From Maea johnstoni (taxonomy: Eukaryota > Annelida > Polychaeta > Spionida > Magelonidae): a DNA stretch of 64,000 nt. A model generated the notes under the pieces. It did not search any database. It had not been told where the DNA came from and saw nothing but the letters and a program-made list of their open reading frames with translations. Made by a program: the position numbers and the translations under genes. The stretch is from NCBI GenBank assembly GCA_963942565.1, contig CAWWDR010000266.1, positions 1-64,000 of the forward strand, written 5' to 3'. Positions 20,591 to 30,690 of this stretch are shown in pieces; positions within the stretch are counted from its first letter, which is position 1, and every line of letters starts with the position of its first letter.

Positions 20591-20653
20591 GGCGCCGCAG
20601 GCGCCATATAAATGCGCCGTAGGCGCATTTAATAAGCGCCGCAGTCGCTTATT
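20591..20653. repeat. three consecutive GC-rich stem-loops in AT-rich DNA
   Basis: Three hairpins in a row share the core GCGCCGYAG(G/T)CGC: GGCGCCGCAGGCGCC (20591-20605), one with AAATGCGCC arms (20610-20630) and one with AATAAGCG arms (20631-20653). Each has a different outer stem that is complementary within its own hairpin. They lie upstream of the broken gag frame. Confidence 0.9.
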
Positions 20654-20659
20654 ATTATT

Positions 20660-21560
20660 ACACATAGAATAAAAAACATAAACATAAAAAGTTGACACAC
20701 CAAAACAAACCATATCAAAAGATCAATTTCAATAAAGAAAACAAAACAAAAACAACCAAGAAGCATTGAATATTTACATCCAAATTATCGATGAAACAAT
20801 TTACAAAACAAATGATAATGGAAATAAGAAAAAGAAGTGAAAAAAGAAACGAAAGGACAGCACTACTTACAAAACATCCGCCATCTTTCACTTGTCACGA
20901 GTGAAAGTTAACTTCCGGGGAGCAGTTATTATTTAACATAAATATACATCATGGATACAAAAGACAACAAAGACAAGTGTAATAAATTTTAACATTTAAT
21001 AAACACTAGAAATATATAATATTGATTTCAATACGAAATTTAAATGAAGAAGGGGCAATTTGAAGAGTGAAATAAAATATTTAAATTAATAACAACATGT
21101 ACCTGATAGATATATACAATATTAACATTATTGATCATTATAGGTATTTAATTAGTGAATAGTAAGTAAAAAAAAATTAATCAAAAAAAAAGGGGGGGTG
21201 TGGGGGGCTTGGCCCCCACTTAGAAAATAGCAATGTGAATAATAAATTACTTTATAAATTACAATTATTTGTACAATATATACAACATATACAATATTAA
21301 CATTAATTACAGCTTAAGCAATGTGAATAATGAATTACTTGAATTATTTACATTTACATGATGAATAATTGCAATTTTTACAATATATACAACATGTACA
21401 ATATTTACAAAATGTACAATATTAACAATAAATACAGCTTATGAAAATGTTAAGTTATGGGGGGGGGGGGGGATCCCCCCTTTGTATTAAAAATAGTGAT
21501 TTTTTAAAAATTGAATTTTGTAAAATCTTGAATTTTAACAATATGTACAGTTCTTTCCGA
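20660..21560. other. AT-rich non-coding stretch with G-runs
   Basis: No gene seen. It contains a G-rich short hairpin at about 21188-21218 and a G-run ending in GGATCCCCCC at about 21462-21480, then AT-rich sequence rich in ACAATAT motifs. It may include the 3' flank of the Merlin-type element, but no terminal repeat could be fixed. Confidence 0.4.
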
Positions 21561-21564
21561 GAGT

Positions 21565-22542
21565 TCACTGGCCATATCTTGGCCGCGGCATAATGTTATA
21601 GCCGGGAGGCATTGGATCGTCAACCACACATGGATAGGCCTCCTTCACGTCTTCCGCAAACAGTCCGAACAATGAAGGTCCTTGGTTCTTGGCATCAATG
21701 GCTCTGTTGTTTCTCCAGATAGCCTCGTCGAGGTGAATATCCAATTGGGCGTCAACAACACCACGCATTGATTTGAATTTACACTCGGAGTTTCCCCAAA
21801 ATCCTTCAATTTTGTTTGTATTTACACCATCAGGCCGGACAAATTCCACTGAATGGTTCACGGCTTCATGCCGGTAGCCAATGACATTTAAATTGTCATA
21901 TATTTTTGCACAGTCCGAAAAAATCATAGTTCCTGGAATTATAGCCTGTTCTATCAAGGGCTGAATTGTTTGTCTCTCCCTGTTTGGTACACTCCACATC
22001 ATGACTTTTGAGGACTTCCTTTCGATGCACCCGAAAATCCAATGGCCTCCACCTCTGTCTGCTCCCCTATGGTATTTGTTTTTGCGCTTGTAGAGGCTCT
22101 CATCAACCTCTACAATCTCATCATCAGCTGCACCACCCAATCGCACTGGGTGTCTTGGAAGATGTGAGGTACAAATGTCTCTCATGAAATTGTACCAGTC
22201 CATTAGGCACGTCTTGCCTACCTCACCTCCCAGCATTTGCTTGGCCACCATCAAAGGTACATTCATAACAAACAGGTACATGATCCGTACGATGGTGGCC
22301 AGCTTCAGGTGAGACTGCTGGAAGAAGGAGCCTTCCCTGACACTTGTTTTCTGTTTACATCTGAAACACTTCCAATTGTGGCCATCCAATTTCCTGTCTT
22401 TGTCTAACACCTCTGTTTTCCATAATCTGCATCCCTCACACTTTATTCCTCTGTACATAAGGTCACGCTCCCTGAGCCATGTTGATGTAGATGCATAATC
22501 TTTTGTTAAAGTTCCTAGATCGAACACGTTGTTTATCTCCAT
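21565..22542 (-). CDS. Merlin-type (IS1595/ISXO2-like) DDE transposase
   Basis: A 325-residue, full-length-looking protein. The N-terminal zinc ribbon has two CxxC pairs (CEGC about 35-38, CFRC about 58-61) followed by SVREGSFF, the usual IS1595-type start. The catalytic region has EIVEVDESL (Asp about 145), IFSDCAKIYDNL (Asp about 206) and NTNKIEGFWG (Glu about 242), a DDE triad in the ISXO2-like arrangement. Merlin elements cut and paste with such enzymes and make 8-9-bp duplications. I could not find matching terminal repeats, so this may be a decaying copy with a lost end, or a domesticated gene. The open frame with all motifs intact favours recent activity or host selection. The start at 22542 is the only methionine before the zinc ribbon. 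Confidence 0.9.
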   Translation of the reverse strand: MEINNVFDLGTLTKDYASTSTWLRERDLMYRGIKCEGCRLWKTEVLDKDRKLDGHNWKCFRCKQKTSVREGSFFQQSHLKLATIVRIMYLFVMNVPLMVAKQMLGGEVGKTCLMDWYNFMRDICTSHLPRHPVRLGGAADDEIVEVDESLYKRKNKYHRGADRGGGHWIFGCIERKSSKVMMWSVPNRERQTIQPLIEQAIIPGTMIFSDCAKIYDNLNVIGYRHEAVNHSVEFVRPDGVNTNKIEGFWGNSECKFKSMRGVVDAQLDIHLDEAIWRNNRAIDAKNQGPSLFGLFAEDVKEAYPCVVDDPMPPGYNIMPRPRYGQ

Positions 22543-22599
22543 TTTCTGAAGTGAAGTTGATGATCCAGTTACTTTATAATGGTGTGCGTTTCAAACGAA

Positions 22600-22730
22600 A
22601 AAACAACTGGTCACCTTGTTGACCACCAGAAACATTCAGATCACGTGACCTGAATACCGCCATCTCATTGGTCAATGACGTTGACGCAATGCATTGTGGT
22701 ATAGTTATGGCTGACAACAAGGAGGACAGA
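22600..22730 (-). promoter_or_regulatory. possible promoter upstream of the Merlin-type transposase
   Basis: Reading toward the transposase the stretch holds CGTCA half-sites, a CCAAT box (GACCAATGAG) and CACGTG (about 22640), and it is GC-richer than its surroundings. This resembles an animal housekeeping-type promoter. Motif evidence only. Confidence 0.3.
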
Positions 22731-22950
22731 ACATGAGCAGGTGCTCCGTCTATTGTTGTTCGTTTGTTATGTTTACAACCCCCATACTTCGTACCAGGGT
22801 GCAAAAAAGTACCCTTCCTTTACAAAATCACGGACATACAGAGACTGCGTACAACTCCCTCTGCCATTTTCATGCAAATGCCATGTGATAGGGAGCATTC
22901 ATTATTTCATAAAGAATGGAATAGTTCAAGGTTTCTCCAATAGATGCCAC

Positions 22951-23466
22951 TTATTTATTAATAAATGATTTATTAATATTAATAAATGATTTTCTAATAT
23001 TAATAAATCATAGCATTTTTTAATATTAGAAAATGATTTATTAATATTAATAAATCATTTATTAATATTAATAAATGATTTCCTAATATTAATAAATCAT
23101 TTTCTAATATTAATAAATCAATTATTAATATTAACAAATGCCATGATTTATTAATATTAATAAATGATTTATTAATATTAATAAATGATTTATTAATATT
23201 AATAAATCATTTATTAATATTAATAAATGGAAATGATTTTCTAATATTAATAAATGGAAATGATTTTCTAATATTAATAAATGATTTATTAATATTAATA
23301 AATGATTTATTAATATTAATAAATCATTTATTAATATTAATGAATATTTTTTAATATTAATAAATATTTATTAATATTAATAAATATTTATTAATATTAA
23401 TAAATGATTTATTAATATTAATAAATGATTTATTAATATTAATAAATCTTTTCTTAATATTAGAAA
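22951..23466. repeat. palindromic satellite array 2 (core TTTATTAATATTAATAAA, 21-bp period)
   Basis: About 23 units centred on AATATT. The commonest unit is the perfect 18-bp palindrome TTTATTAATATTAATAAA, joined by TGA or TCA spacers at a 21-bp period. Variant half-units TTTTCTAATATTAATAAA occur at several places. The design matches array 1 with a different core. Confidence 0.93.
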
Positions 23467-23492
23467 ATGCTCTTTTTGTTTTCTTTGGCCTT

Positions 23493-23588
<96 letters not shown>
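23493..23588. repeat. (TA)n microsatellite
   Basis: About 48 uninterrupted TA dinucleotides directly after palindromic array 2. Confidence 0.97.
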
Positions 23589-23590
<2 letters not shown>

Positions 23591-23595
23591 TATTA

Positions 23596-23712
23596 GTTAT
23601 CCTCGTTGTAAAAAAGGGATACGGCGATATCACACTCGGCCTCCGGCCTCGTGTGATATGACTGGCTTCTCGCAGACACCAGGCTGTATCCCTTTTTTAC
23701 ATAGAGGGTAAC
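23596..23712. mobile_element. small fold-back element with nested hairpins
   Basis: Outer arms GTTATCCTC...GTAAAAAAGGGATAC pair with GTATCCCTTTTTTAC...GAGGGTAAC. Inside, ATATCACACTCGGCC pairs with GGCCTCGTGTGATAT. This forms a 117-bp two-level hairpin, probably a fold-back MITE; no clear target duplication was found. Confidence 0.75.
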
Positions 23713-23779
23713 AAATTTATCATCAGCTCTTCCCCCCCTCCCGACATACTTGTATTGTTGGCAATGGGCAAATTTCAAA

Positions 23780-24640
23780 ATCTAGATTTTGAAGAGTTGA
23801 GACAAAAAGCATGTTCAACTATAAACTACTTAGTGCTTAAAAGAGGTTTGCCAAGTTAATTTGGATGGCAAACTCGAACGATTTGTCACAAAGAAAATGA
23901 AAAAGCGGTTGCCAACTCGAGTCCGCCCGGCAACAGACTATATAGCTGCGCAACGGAGATTTTCTTCACCGTTGACAGTCAGACCTGATGCCGACCAAAC
24001 GGCGATTATTTCTCATATGTATATGCAACATACCAACCTAAATCCATCTTAATTACTTTCTGCTATCTTTATTTCCATATATACACCATGTTGGCAGACT
24101 ATAATCACAAATAGTGTCTTAAACGCCAAAACACTTTTTGAGGCAGCGGTGAAAGAAGAAGTAATGTCCGCCATTTTCTTTCGGTTGCTAAGGGCCCAAA
24201 CGAGGCTGTGACCTGTAAACTTGAGGTCATGACATCATGCAAGACTCGTATTCGGATCCTAACATTGACATTTAATGAAAAGCAATTTAGTACTGCAATG
24301 CAGTCCTGTACACCACAGCAATTGACCAATCAGCTACTAAGTTTCAGAGTGGAGCTGATGATAAATATATATATATTGATAAGACAACTATCTTTGAGAT
24401 AATCTGTACTTGTCAGCAACACTATATCATAGTCACTGGTTAATTTAACTTAATATTGCAAAATATGTGTTTAAATATTCTTATAATATGATGTAATCCA
24501 ATATTTTTCTACTACTTGAAAAATGGTTTGTCTGAAAATAGTTCCATATGTATACATATATGTATAGCAGTACTGACAGAGCATAAAGTGTGTACCATTG
24601 ATGAGTTTTGAATAAAATAAACTTTTAAAATTATATGTTC
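23780..24640. other. non-coding stretch
   Basis: No gene recognised on either strand; only short frames without similarity. It is moderately AT-rich with a short ATATAT tract near 24366. Confidence 0.4.
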
Positions 24641-25110
24641 ATTAGTTCTGGTTCCACAAGCAGAAGAGCAAGTAATGTACTAGGTGGATTCTCTTCAGGA
24701 AGGTTCCACCAGTTAAGCCAAAGTTAGTGGAACCTTGTTAAGAAGGTTCCAGGGGCCTGCTCTGACGGCCGTGTGGTCTAAGGCGCCTCCACTGACCGAA
24801 CGCTGTCTTTCACCACTGCCTGGGCATGTGACAAAGTTGCCAGTGACTTAGGGCTAGTCGGTGGTTTTCGTCGGGTACTCCGGTTTCCTCCACTACCTTC
24901 AACTGGCTAGTCACGAATTAGCCACAATTGGCAAAATGTGACGAAAAATGAAATTCCAATATCCAATTCAAGAAGGTTCCACCGATCCAGGTGAATTGAT
25001 TTCTTTTCTAGGTTCCATGGAGTGATTTGAATTGATTTTGTCTTGTGGAACCTTGTCAGACAGCTTGCAGCAAGCGCTAGAACCTAGCTGTCAGACAGGT
25101 TCCACTAAAC
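24640..25110. repeat. scattered GGTTCCAC / GTGGAACC repeats
   Basis: About eight copies of an AAGGTTCCAC-like decamer occur in both orientations within 470 bp, outside the SINE. The SINE target duplication is itself one of these copies. Confidence 0.7.
24753..24969 (+). mobile_element. tRNA-derived SINE with exact target duplication
   Basis: The 12-bp sequence AAGAAGGTTCCA flanks it directly on both sides (24741-24752 and 24970-24981). The head (CTGACGGCCGTGTGGTCTAAGGC) resembles a leucine/serine tRNA A-box region. The body contains GTGACAAAGTTGCCAGTGACTTAG, then the GGGTACTCCGGTTTCCTCC block shared by all other copies in the window. The tail reads GAAAAATGAAATTCC. The central block resembles the conserved domain of the MetaSINE/MESC group as I remember it. 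About 217 bp; probably complete. Confidence 0.88.
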
Positions 25111-25232
25111 CTACTTGTTCCCTTAAATAGGGTATTTGTGCTCCTTGGTATTCTCAGCAGTCCTAGCCTCAGATGGACGATCCAATTCTCATTTAGTGTT
25201 GCAAAGCGTTCAGTGCTAGTTGAGGTTCTCGA

Positions 25233-25297
25233 GGGGGGGGGGGGGGGGGGGGCTTATTCCTCATGTTTCACTGTCTCTTGGGGGGGGGGGGGGGGGG
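25233..25297. repeat. two long G homopolymer runs
   Basis: G-runs of about 20 (25233-25252) and 18 (25280-25297) bases. The lengths are likely unreliable in sequencing. Confidence 0.9.
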
Positions 25298-25440
25298 TAG
25301 ACCCTCCATGCCATGACTATATTTAATCAGTCACAGAATACTTAAAAAAGTAACTACTGCATTACCTTTGTTCCTACATATCCTTCAGCTCTTAATTCAA
25401 TATCTTGCAGATCAAAGGTATTAGGTATACATTCACTATT

Positions 25441-26873
25441 TTTAACAGAGTTCAGCTGCATGAGCTATTGAAGTAAAAGAAAATGCAATATGTACCAAGG
25501 AGCATGCGATGGACAAGTTGCGTATAGTGTACGTGGTTGTTGCGCCAGAACCTTAGCATGTCAAGCTTCCAGAAGGACATCATGGCGGTTCCATTATTGC
25601 ATCTAATTGCCCTCTTCCTTACAAGGTCGGTCAGTCCGTGGAAAATGACAGCCTTGCGATATTCCACAATGCCATCCTCTAACTCATTGGCACAATTTGA
25701 TGAGCAGTACCATTGGCTATCTGCAAGTGTTCACACAGTCTTAAATATGTTTATCAGACGTTATTAGCAATCATTACAGGCAATTAATAAATGGACTATG
25801 TTACAGGCTGCAGATCATGTGGATGATGCTCCTTTATGCATAATATACTTAGATCTTTACAAAAAATAATCACTAGCAATTGAGACTTGGTTCTTAAGCC
25901 TCATTCATGTTTAAGCAAATCTCAATGTAAGTGTGTCATAAATAGATGTGTAAAATGGCTCAAATGTTTATAGCCTTATTAAAATAATTGATTGCTGTAA
26001 AAGCTGTTTACGTATACGTTGTGCTAAGTATGTTCCATAAGTTCAGTTGTATGAGGTGAATAATGTTACATCACAAGAAATTTGCATTTTTGCCAACACT
26101 TACACTCTTCTGTCGGCACAGTAACACAGGTTTCGTGGTAGAAGCGATGCCTTTTGCACCGCTTCCCGGCATGGCACTCTATGACTCCAACCTCCCTGAA
26201 GATTTTGCAATTGCACGTGATGGAGCGCCCAAGTGCCTCACAGTCTTCAGAGTACCACCAGTCCTCACATGATGATGGTAGAGATTCCTGGTTGAGACCA
26301 ACACATCCAATGTGGAACCAGTTACCCTGAAGACAGTGAGCACCTGAGCTGCACTGCACCATAGTGCCTCCTTCACCTTAAAGTTGAAAAAAAAAGATAT
26401 TTTGATTCATTGTTAAGAGGAACAACCCTTTGTCCAGTGCCATGAAATATTGAGATTTAAAACAGAACAACCTTTTTGCAGCAATGAATCAAGATGAAAT
26501 ATCTAGAAATATACCCATCATTCATGTTAATTGCTACCTTCCGAACATATGCAGAATGAGCCTACATCCTCCTCCACAGATTCTGGCTCAGCTGAGGAGA
26601 CTGGCACAACAGTCAGCAGGTCCTGTAATTCCTCATAAGGAGGCTCAGGGTGAATGAAGTCCACTATTTGAAGGGCCGTCTGTCTGAGGTAATGCATCCT
26701 CTGCTGCCCTTTCTTTTTGTATGGAGACGTCGATGGAATATCGTCCAACTTCTTCATCTTCAGCAGTTCCATTGCAAGCAATAGAATATCACCTTCCGCC
26801 ATGGTCTGAAGGCGAAGAAGTTGTGCATTACCGCCTGTAGATCCTTTTTCCTGAAAACTTCCCCTCAACTCCT
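25441..26873 (-). CDS. two-PHD-finger protein, 3' part of a Ginger-type transposase gene (partial, multi-exon)
   Basis: Three minus-strand exons with GT-AG borders join in frame: 26538-26873, 26104-26376 and 25496-25720, with a stop soon after the next splice (about 25441). The product has a helical segment (MAEGDILLLAMELLKM), then a PHD finger split by an intron (FCICSEG / MVQCSSGAHC, NWFHIGCVGL, WWYSEDC) and a second PHD-like finger (CNCKIF, RCKRHRFYHETC, QWYCSSNC). About 60 conserved-looking residues follow (ELEDGIVEYRKAVIFHGL), possibly DUF6589-like. Ginger1 transposons are known to carry GPY/F and PHD modules, and Ginger integrase exons lie just upstream, so the simplest reading is one decaying gene. 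A separate host PHD gene is the alternative. Confidence 0.65.
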
Positions 26874-27257
26874 CTTTATCAATAAATACCAACAAAACAT
26901 TTCATATCAATCATATGTATTTATTTCATTTAGTCTTTTATATTATAAAGTCATTATTAGTCATATCCTAAACTTCTTATCCAAAGTGTACACTACTCAG
27001 TAATGGAGGTTTTAGACAATAGTGAGTAGTGCAAACAATGGTGGCCCATTTTCCTTCCTAAAACCTATCATTAGTCCTAAAAGCACTCTTTAAGTGACTG
27101 AATTCATGTATGGTTAAGCATCTCTTTCTCCTAAATCCTTATTAATAATAACTTGCTTTATATCACCTTTTTGTGGAGGTGGCCATAATGACCAGAAAAT
27201 AGGCCATTCACAAGTATATTAAGATAGGATCTCTTGTGGTTACCCTAAGATACTCAC

Positions 27258-27481
27258 CTGATACGGGAGCTCAAAAGGGTATCGAGGAGTCCTGGGTCTT
27301 GACTGCGACCACTGAAATGTGAAAGAAAAGAATTAGATCATGAGGCACAATCAACAGGTATAGTAAGAGAGAATCTCTGATACGGGCTTTCGAGTGAGGG
27401 CAGCAGAGTTATGCGGAAGTGAGGCTGTGTTGAGGGGGTCGTGTGGCATGGTAGCATCCTGCTCGGCGAGATTGATGACCT
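27258..27481 (-). CDS. two small linker exons between integrase and PHD exons
   Basis: Exon 27258-27311 (coding WSQSRPRTPRYPFELPYQ) has clean AG and GT borders. A second stretch begins at an AG acceptor at 27481 (VINLAEQDATMPHDPLN) and runs to an undetermined donor near 27345. Both lie between the Ginger integrase remnant and the PHD exons, in the same orientation. Confidence 0.45.
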
Positions 27482-27621
27482 CTGCCACATAAAGAAATGG
27501 GTATTAACACTGACGCAAGGTTTGTGTGATATAAAGAATTTACCAGGTCTGAAGTAAATTTCATTTGTGATTGTTAAAAAGTTCATTGCTAATGAAATAT
27601 TAATATTGCAACAGGAATTAC

Positions 27622-28151
27622 CTCTGTACAGCTTAAGGTGGTCAGTGCTGTAGTTGGTTTTCAATGGCCTGCCGTTAAGCTCGGTTAGGGCGGCTCTTTT
27701 GCTGTGGATGTTCGCTACTAGGTATGGGCCACTGTAGTCCGCTTGGAGGACATACCCCTTCCGTGTTCTTTTTGCGGGCGTTGTATTTTAACACCTTGTC
27801 CCCAATACTTATGGTGTCCCCCCCCCCCCCACCCTTCTACGCCTTGCGTACTCCGCCTTTTGACGTTCCTGAGCCCTCTCAACATTGTGGACAATATCGT
27901 TTGTTGTTTGCTTTTAAATTATACTCATTCCTTCAATGAAAGAGGAGACATCTTGTTCTCTTGGCAAGGCGAACTCTTTGTCGTCCCCACTCCCCTCTAC
28001 CTCGGCAAGGAATCTTGCTTCACGATGGTAAAGCAAGAAGAATGGGGAGTGCTTGGTGGTAGTTTGTCTTTTTGTCCGCAGCGAAAATAATGTAGGGTCA
28101 AGGTATTCATCCCAATCGTCCTTTCTTTCGTTGCAGAGTTTCGCCAAAGCT
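27622..28151 (-). pseudogene. Ginger-type integrase C-terminal part with GPY/F domain
   Basis: The stretch begins after an AG acceptor (28151) with the end of an integrase core (LAKLCNERKDDWDEYLDPTL, then SLRTKRQTTTKHSPFFLLYH). It continues through ERAQERQKAEYARRR and GDKVLKYNARK to a GPY/F module (LQADYSGPYLVANI ... NGRPLKTNYSTDHLKLYRG), and ends at a GT donor (27621). This is the order of Ginger transposases, cut-and-paste integrases related to those of Gypsy elements. The frame is interrupted about three times (one stop, and shifts at a G-run and an A-run), so this copy is inactive unless homopolymer errors are to blame. The zinc and catalytic N-terminal half is not seen upstream. Confidence 0.82.
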
Positions 28152-28199
28152 CTATAAATAAGTAATAAAAGAAAAGACGTTGTGATCGTCAAGTTCTGT

Positions 28200-29190
28200 T
28201 CAAAACTATTGTGCCCTGAAAAGAAATTCTACAACATTTAACAAGGTACACTGTGTCATAGAGAGGCATCTAGTAGCCATAACAGGAACAATATTAGCAA
28301 GGTTCCAACCAGTGTCTTAATGAGTGTAAATGCAATGGCAAAATGCATTGGTAATACACCAAATTCGCTCTAAAAATGTCATGTTACTTAAAGGTAATGA
28401 CTGTTACCAGTCCCTAAAACATAACATCTCAGATGAATAAAACAATAGGTCGACATTCGTGATAAGACATGAGTAATGAGTTAAATAGAATAACAAAACA
28501 AACAAGAAAATAAAAGCCAACAATAAATGTTTATTACTTTTTTTATAGTGTTACATATATTGCCAATCAACGCACCTGAGATGACAGTATTCAGTAAAGT
28601 ACAGAGTTGTCGCTACGTGTTGGTGGTAAGCCTAATCTAATCACTAATAATTAATGAAGTTTATTAAACGGTAAGAGTAAACACTGGCCGCCACAGTGGC
28701 TTCCTTAACGACGGCGGCAAATCAATCTTAAAACACCAACAACACCGTGGATACGTAACGGGGATTTCATTTTCGATAAATTGTATCGAAATAACTTCCC
28801 AATATAGAAAGGTCACTGTCACTCATGGGCGGAGCTAAGTTTACACTTCCGGTCATGCGCAATCTCAAAGGTAACTCTGTCTCATGGGTTCCGATAATTC
28901 ACGCCACACCAGAACGGACACAGTGAAAATTATCGCTTCCAGCCAAAAAGCTCTCATTTCTAGCACTCTGGACGGATTTGAGTGCTGTAAAAGCGTCACA
29001 ACGTAAATTAACAAGGTATGAAACGAATTCAGTTGCTTTGGGTGGCCAGACTGGCCTGGAAATGTCCGCGCCCAGTTTTTTGGGCGCAGTGGAAAAGTTT
29101 TGCATTGGGCTTTCTCTATCGTGGGTATGGCCTATCAATCTCAGAATGTAAACAACGGCATACCCGACGAAAGAGTTGCTTGATCTACTG
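28200..29190. other. non-coding stretch upstream of the Ginger remnant
   Basis: No further integrase exon and no other gene recognised. The part around 28680-28920 is GC-richer and could hold an old promoter, but nothing specific supports it. Confidence 0.4.
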
Positions 29191-29194
29191 TTGT

Positions 29195-29544
29195 GACTGA
29201 GTTTCTAAAGGTCGCCACTACGTTGCTACCAGGTTGCGAACGTAAATCATTGACAACCTGGTGGAGATGTATTGGCGACCTCTTGCAAAACTGTTGGAGA
29301 CTCACTGGCAACTCATTCACAATGCTGGCGACCACGGCAACGCTTGGCAATTTGGCGATTTTTTCAAACAGTTTGAAAAAGTCACCAAGCATCTCCGTGG
29401 TTTGGCAATCATTGGCGATGGAAGGCAATGTACTGGCAAGGTACTGGCGATCATTGACGATAAGGGCAATGTGGTGGCAACTCCGCCGCAACCATCGGTT
29501 GCCACCACGTCGACAGCACGTTGCCAGCACAATTTCGGCTAGTG
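29195..29544. repeat. CACTA-like end with TTGGCGAC/GTTGCCA motif array, copy 1
   Basis: Dense short motifs (GGCAAC, TTGCCACC, TGGCGA) end in AATTTCGGCTAGTG, so the tip reads CACTAGCC on the other strand. CACTA tips with subterminal repeats suggest a second CACTA-like family. No partner end with a 3-bp duplication could be fixed. Confidence 0.55.
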
Positions 29545-30092
29545 TGAAAGCGGCAGATCGGCTTGCAACTGAGAGATAGACCAAAATTGTTTCCCTTTAA
29601 GATTAAAACAAATGATTGACCAAATTATGAACTTCCTCAAACTTATGACCCTTAAAAATTCATTCTAGCGCAAAACATTATGCAAGTTTTAATACAAGAA
29701 TACATTACTTATGCACTGGAAGTCATCTTAATTTCTGTAACTGAAGGTGAATTATTTCTGGTAAAGGTATGTGATTTGCCAAGTGAGAAGAACATGATTG
29801 AAAACAGTATTTCATTTTTTTCTTATGCATTTACCCTATTTTGGTGAAAAGTGATACATAAAGACATATATTATTTCATAATTTATTGATAAAATAGCTC
29901 AAAAAATTACAAATTACATGTACAATCTTTAGAATTTCACCACCGTTTTGCAACTACCTTGCCACATTGCCATCATGTTGTAACTGCGTCGCCACTTGAC
30001 GCCAATACATTGCAACTGTTTGCCACTGCTTTGCCATGATGGAGTGTTCAGTGGTCTCAACGGTGTTGCCACCAGGTTGCTATATTATAGGG

Positions 30093-30242
30093 ATTAAGAT
30101 CTGCCGCTGAGCATTGGTGCAGATTTATAGCCGAGACGTAGGTGTTTGTTGCTAAAGCTGAGGCCGCCAAGGCCGAAGCTTTGCAACAAACACCCTCGGC
30201 GAGGCTATAAATCTGCACCAATGCTCAGTGGCAGGTCTTAAT
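30093..30242. mobile_element. 150-bp fold-back palindrome
   Basis: Near-complete inverted repeat: ATTAAGATCTGCCGCTGAGC...ATTTATAGCC pairs with GGCTATAAAT...GTGGCAGGTCTTAAT. Inside, GGTGTTTGTTGC pairs with GCAACAAACACC and AGCT..GGCC with GGCC..AGCT. The arms are about 70 bp with few mismatches, so it can form a long cruciform. Confidence 0.9.
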
Positions 30243-30331
30243 GGCTTTTATAGCGCATTTGAGTGATAAAATATTATCCTACAACTCTGTGGAAATGACA
30301 CAAAAATCATGTTTTCTAGTGTTTGCTCAGC

Positions 30332-30425
30332 CTGGATTTGGTCCCGGCTCCCTGCTGTGAACCTGGAACATTTTGTCGCTCAGGATCCTCATTCTGGATT
30401 TGGTCCCGGCTCCCTGCTGTGAACC
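30332..30425. repeat. 32-bp direct duplication
   Basis: A sequence beginning CTGGATTTGGTCCCGGCTCC occurs twice, at 30332-30363 and 30394-30425, almost identical. Confidence 0.9.
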
Positions 30426-30690
30426 GGGACCACTTTGGAGCCACAGAAACAGCTTCTCACTGTACATAGTGTGTTTTCCAAGCCTAGGTATTTCCATAGC
30501 TATGCGCTATAACTGTCTTTACCATGTGGCCACTGAGGCGTCAATGAAGCGTCAGTACGTTGCAAGTCCAATCACACACACAAACTTTTTTTTAGACCTT
30601 TTGCAATGTCTTGGCAACGTCGTGGCAATGTGGTGGCAACTACCACGTCGCCAGCAAGTTGGCAGCAAAATTTCGCTAGTGTGAAAGGGG

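Larger units (their letters stand above)
29936..30681. repeat. CACTA-like element remnant with TTGCCAC/GTGGCAA arrays, copy 2
   Basis: The left array (29936-30065) has motifs in the TTGCCAC sense. The right array (30590-30681) has the inverse GTGGCAA sense and ends AAATTTCGCTAGTG, matching the right tip of copy 1. The layout is a subterminal-repeat transposon without a coding region, with a fold-back element and a duplication inside. Confidence 0.55.

Noticed and set aside
23467-23661. Ile/Tyr repeat frame
   Set aside because: Translation of the (TA)n microsatellite.
24753-24790. tRNA-Leu/Ser-like sequence
   Set aside because: Only the A-box half resembles a tRNA, it has target duplications and many relatives in the window; it is the SINE head, not a tRNA gene.
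29018-29584. Several overlapping 60-147-codon frames on both strands
   Set aside because: They reflect GGCAAC/GTTGCC motif repetition in a CACTA-like subterminal array; no domain.
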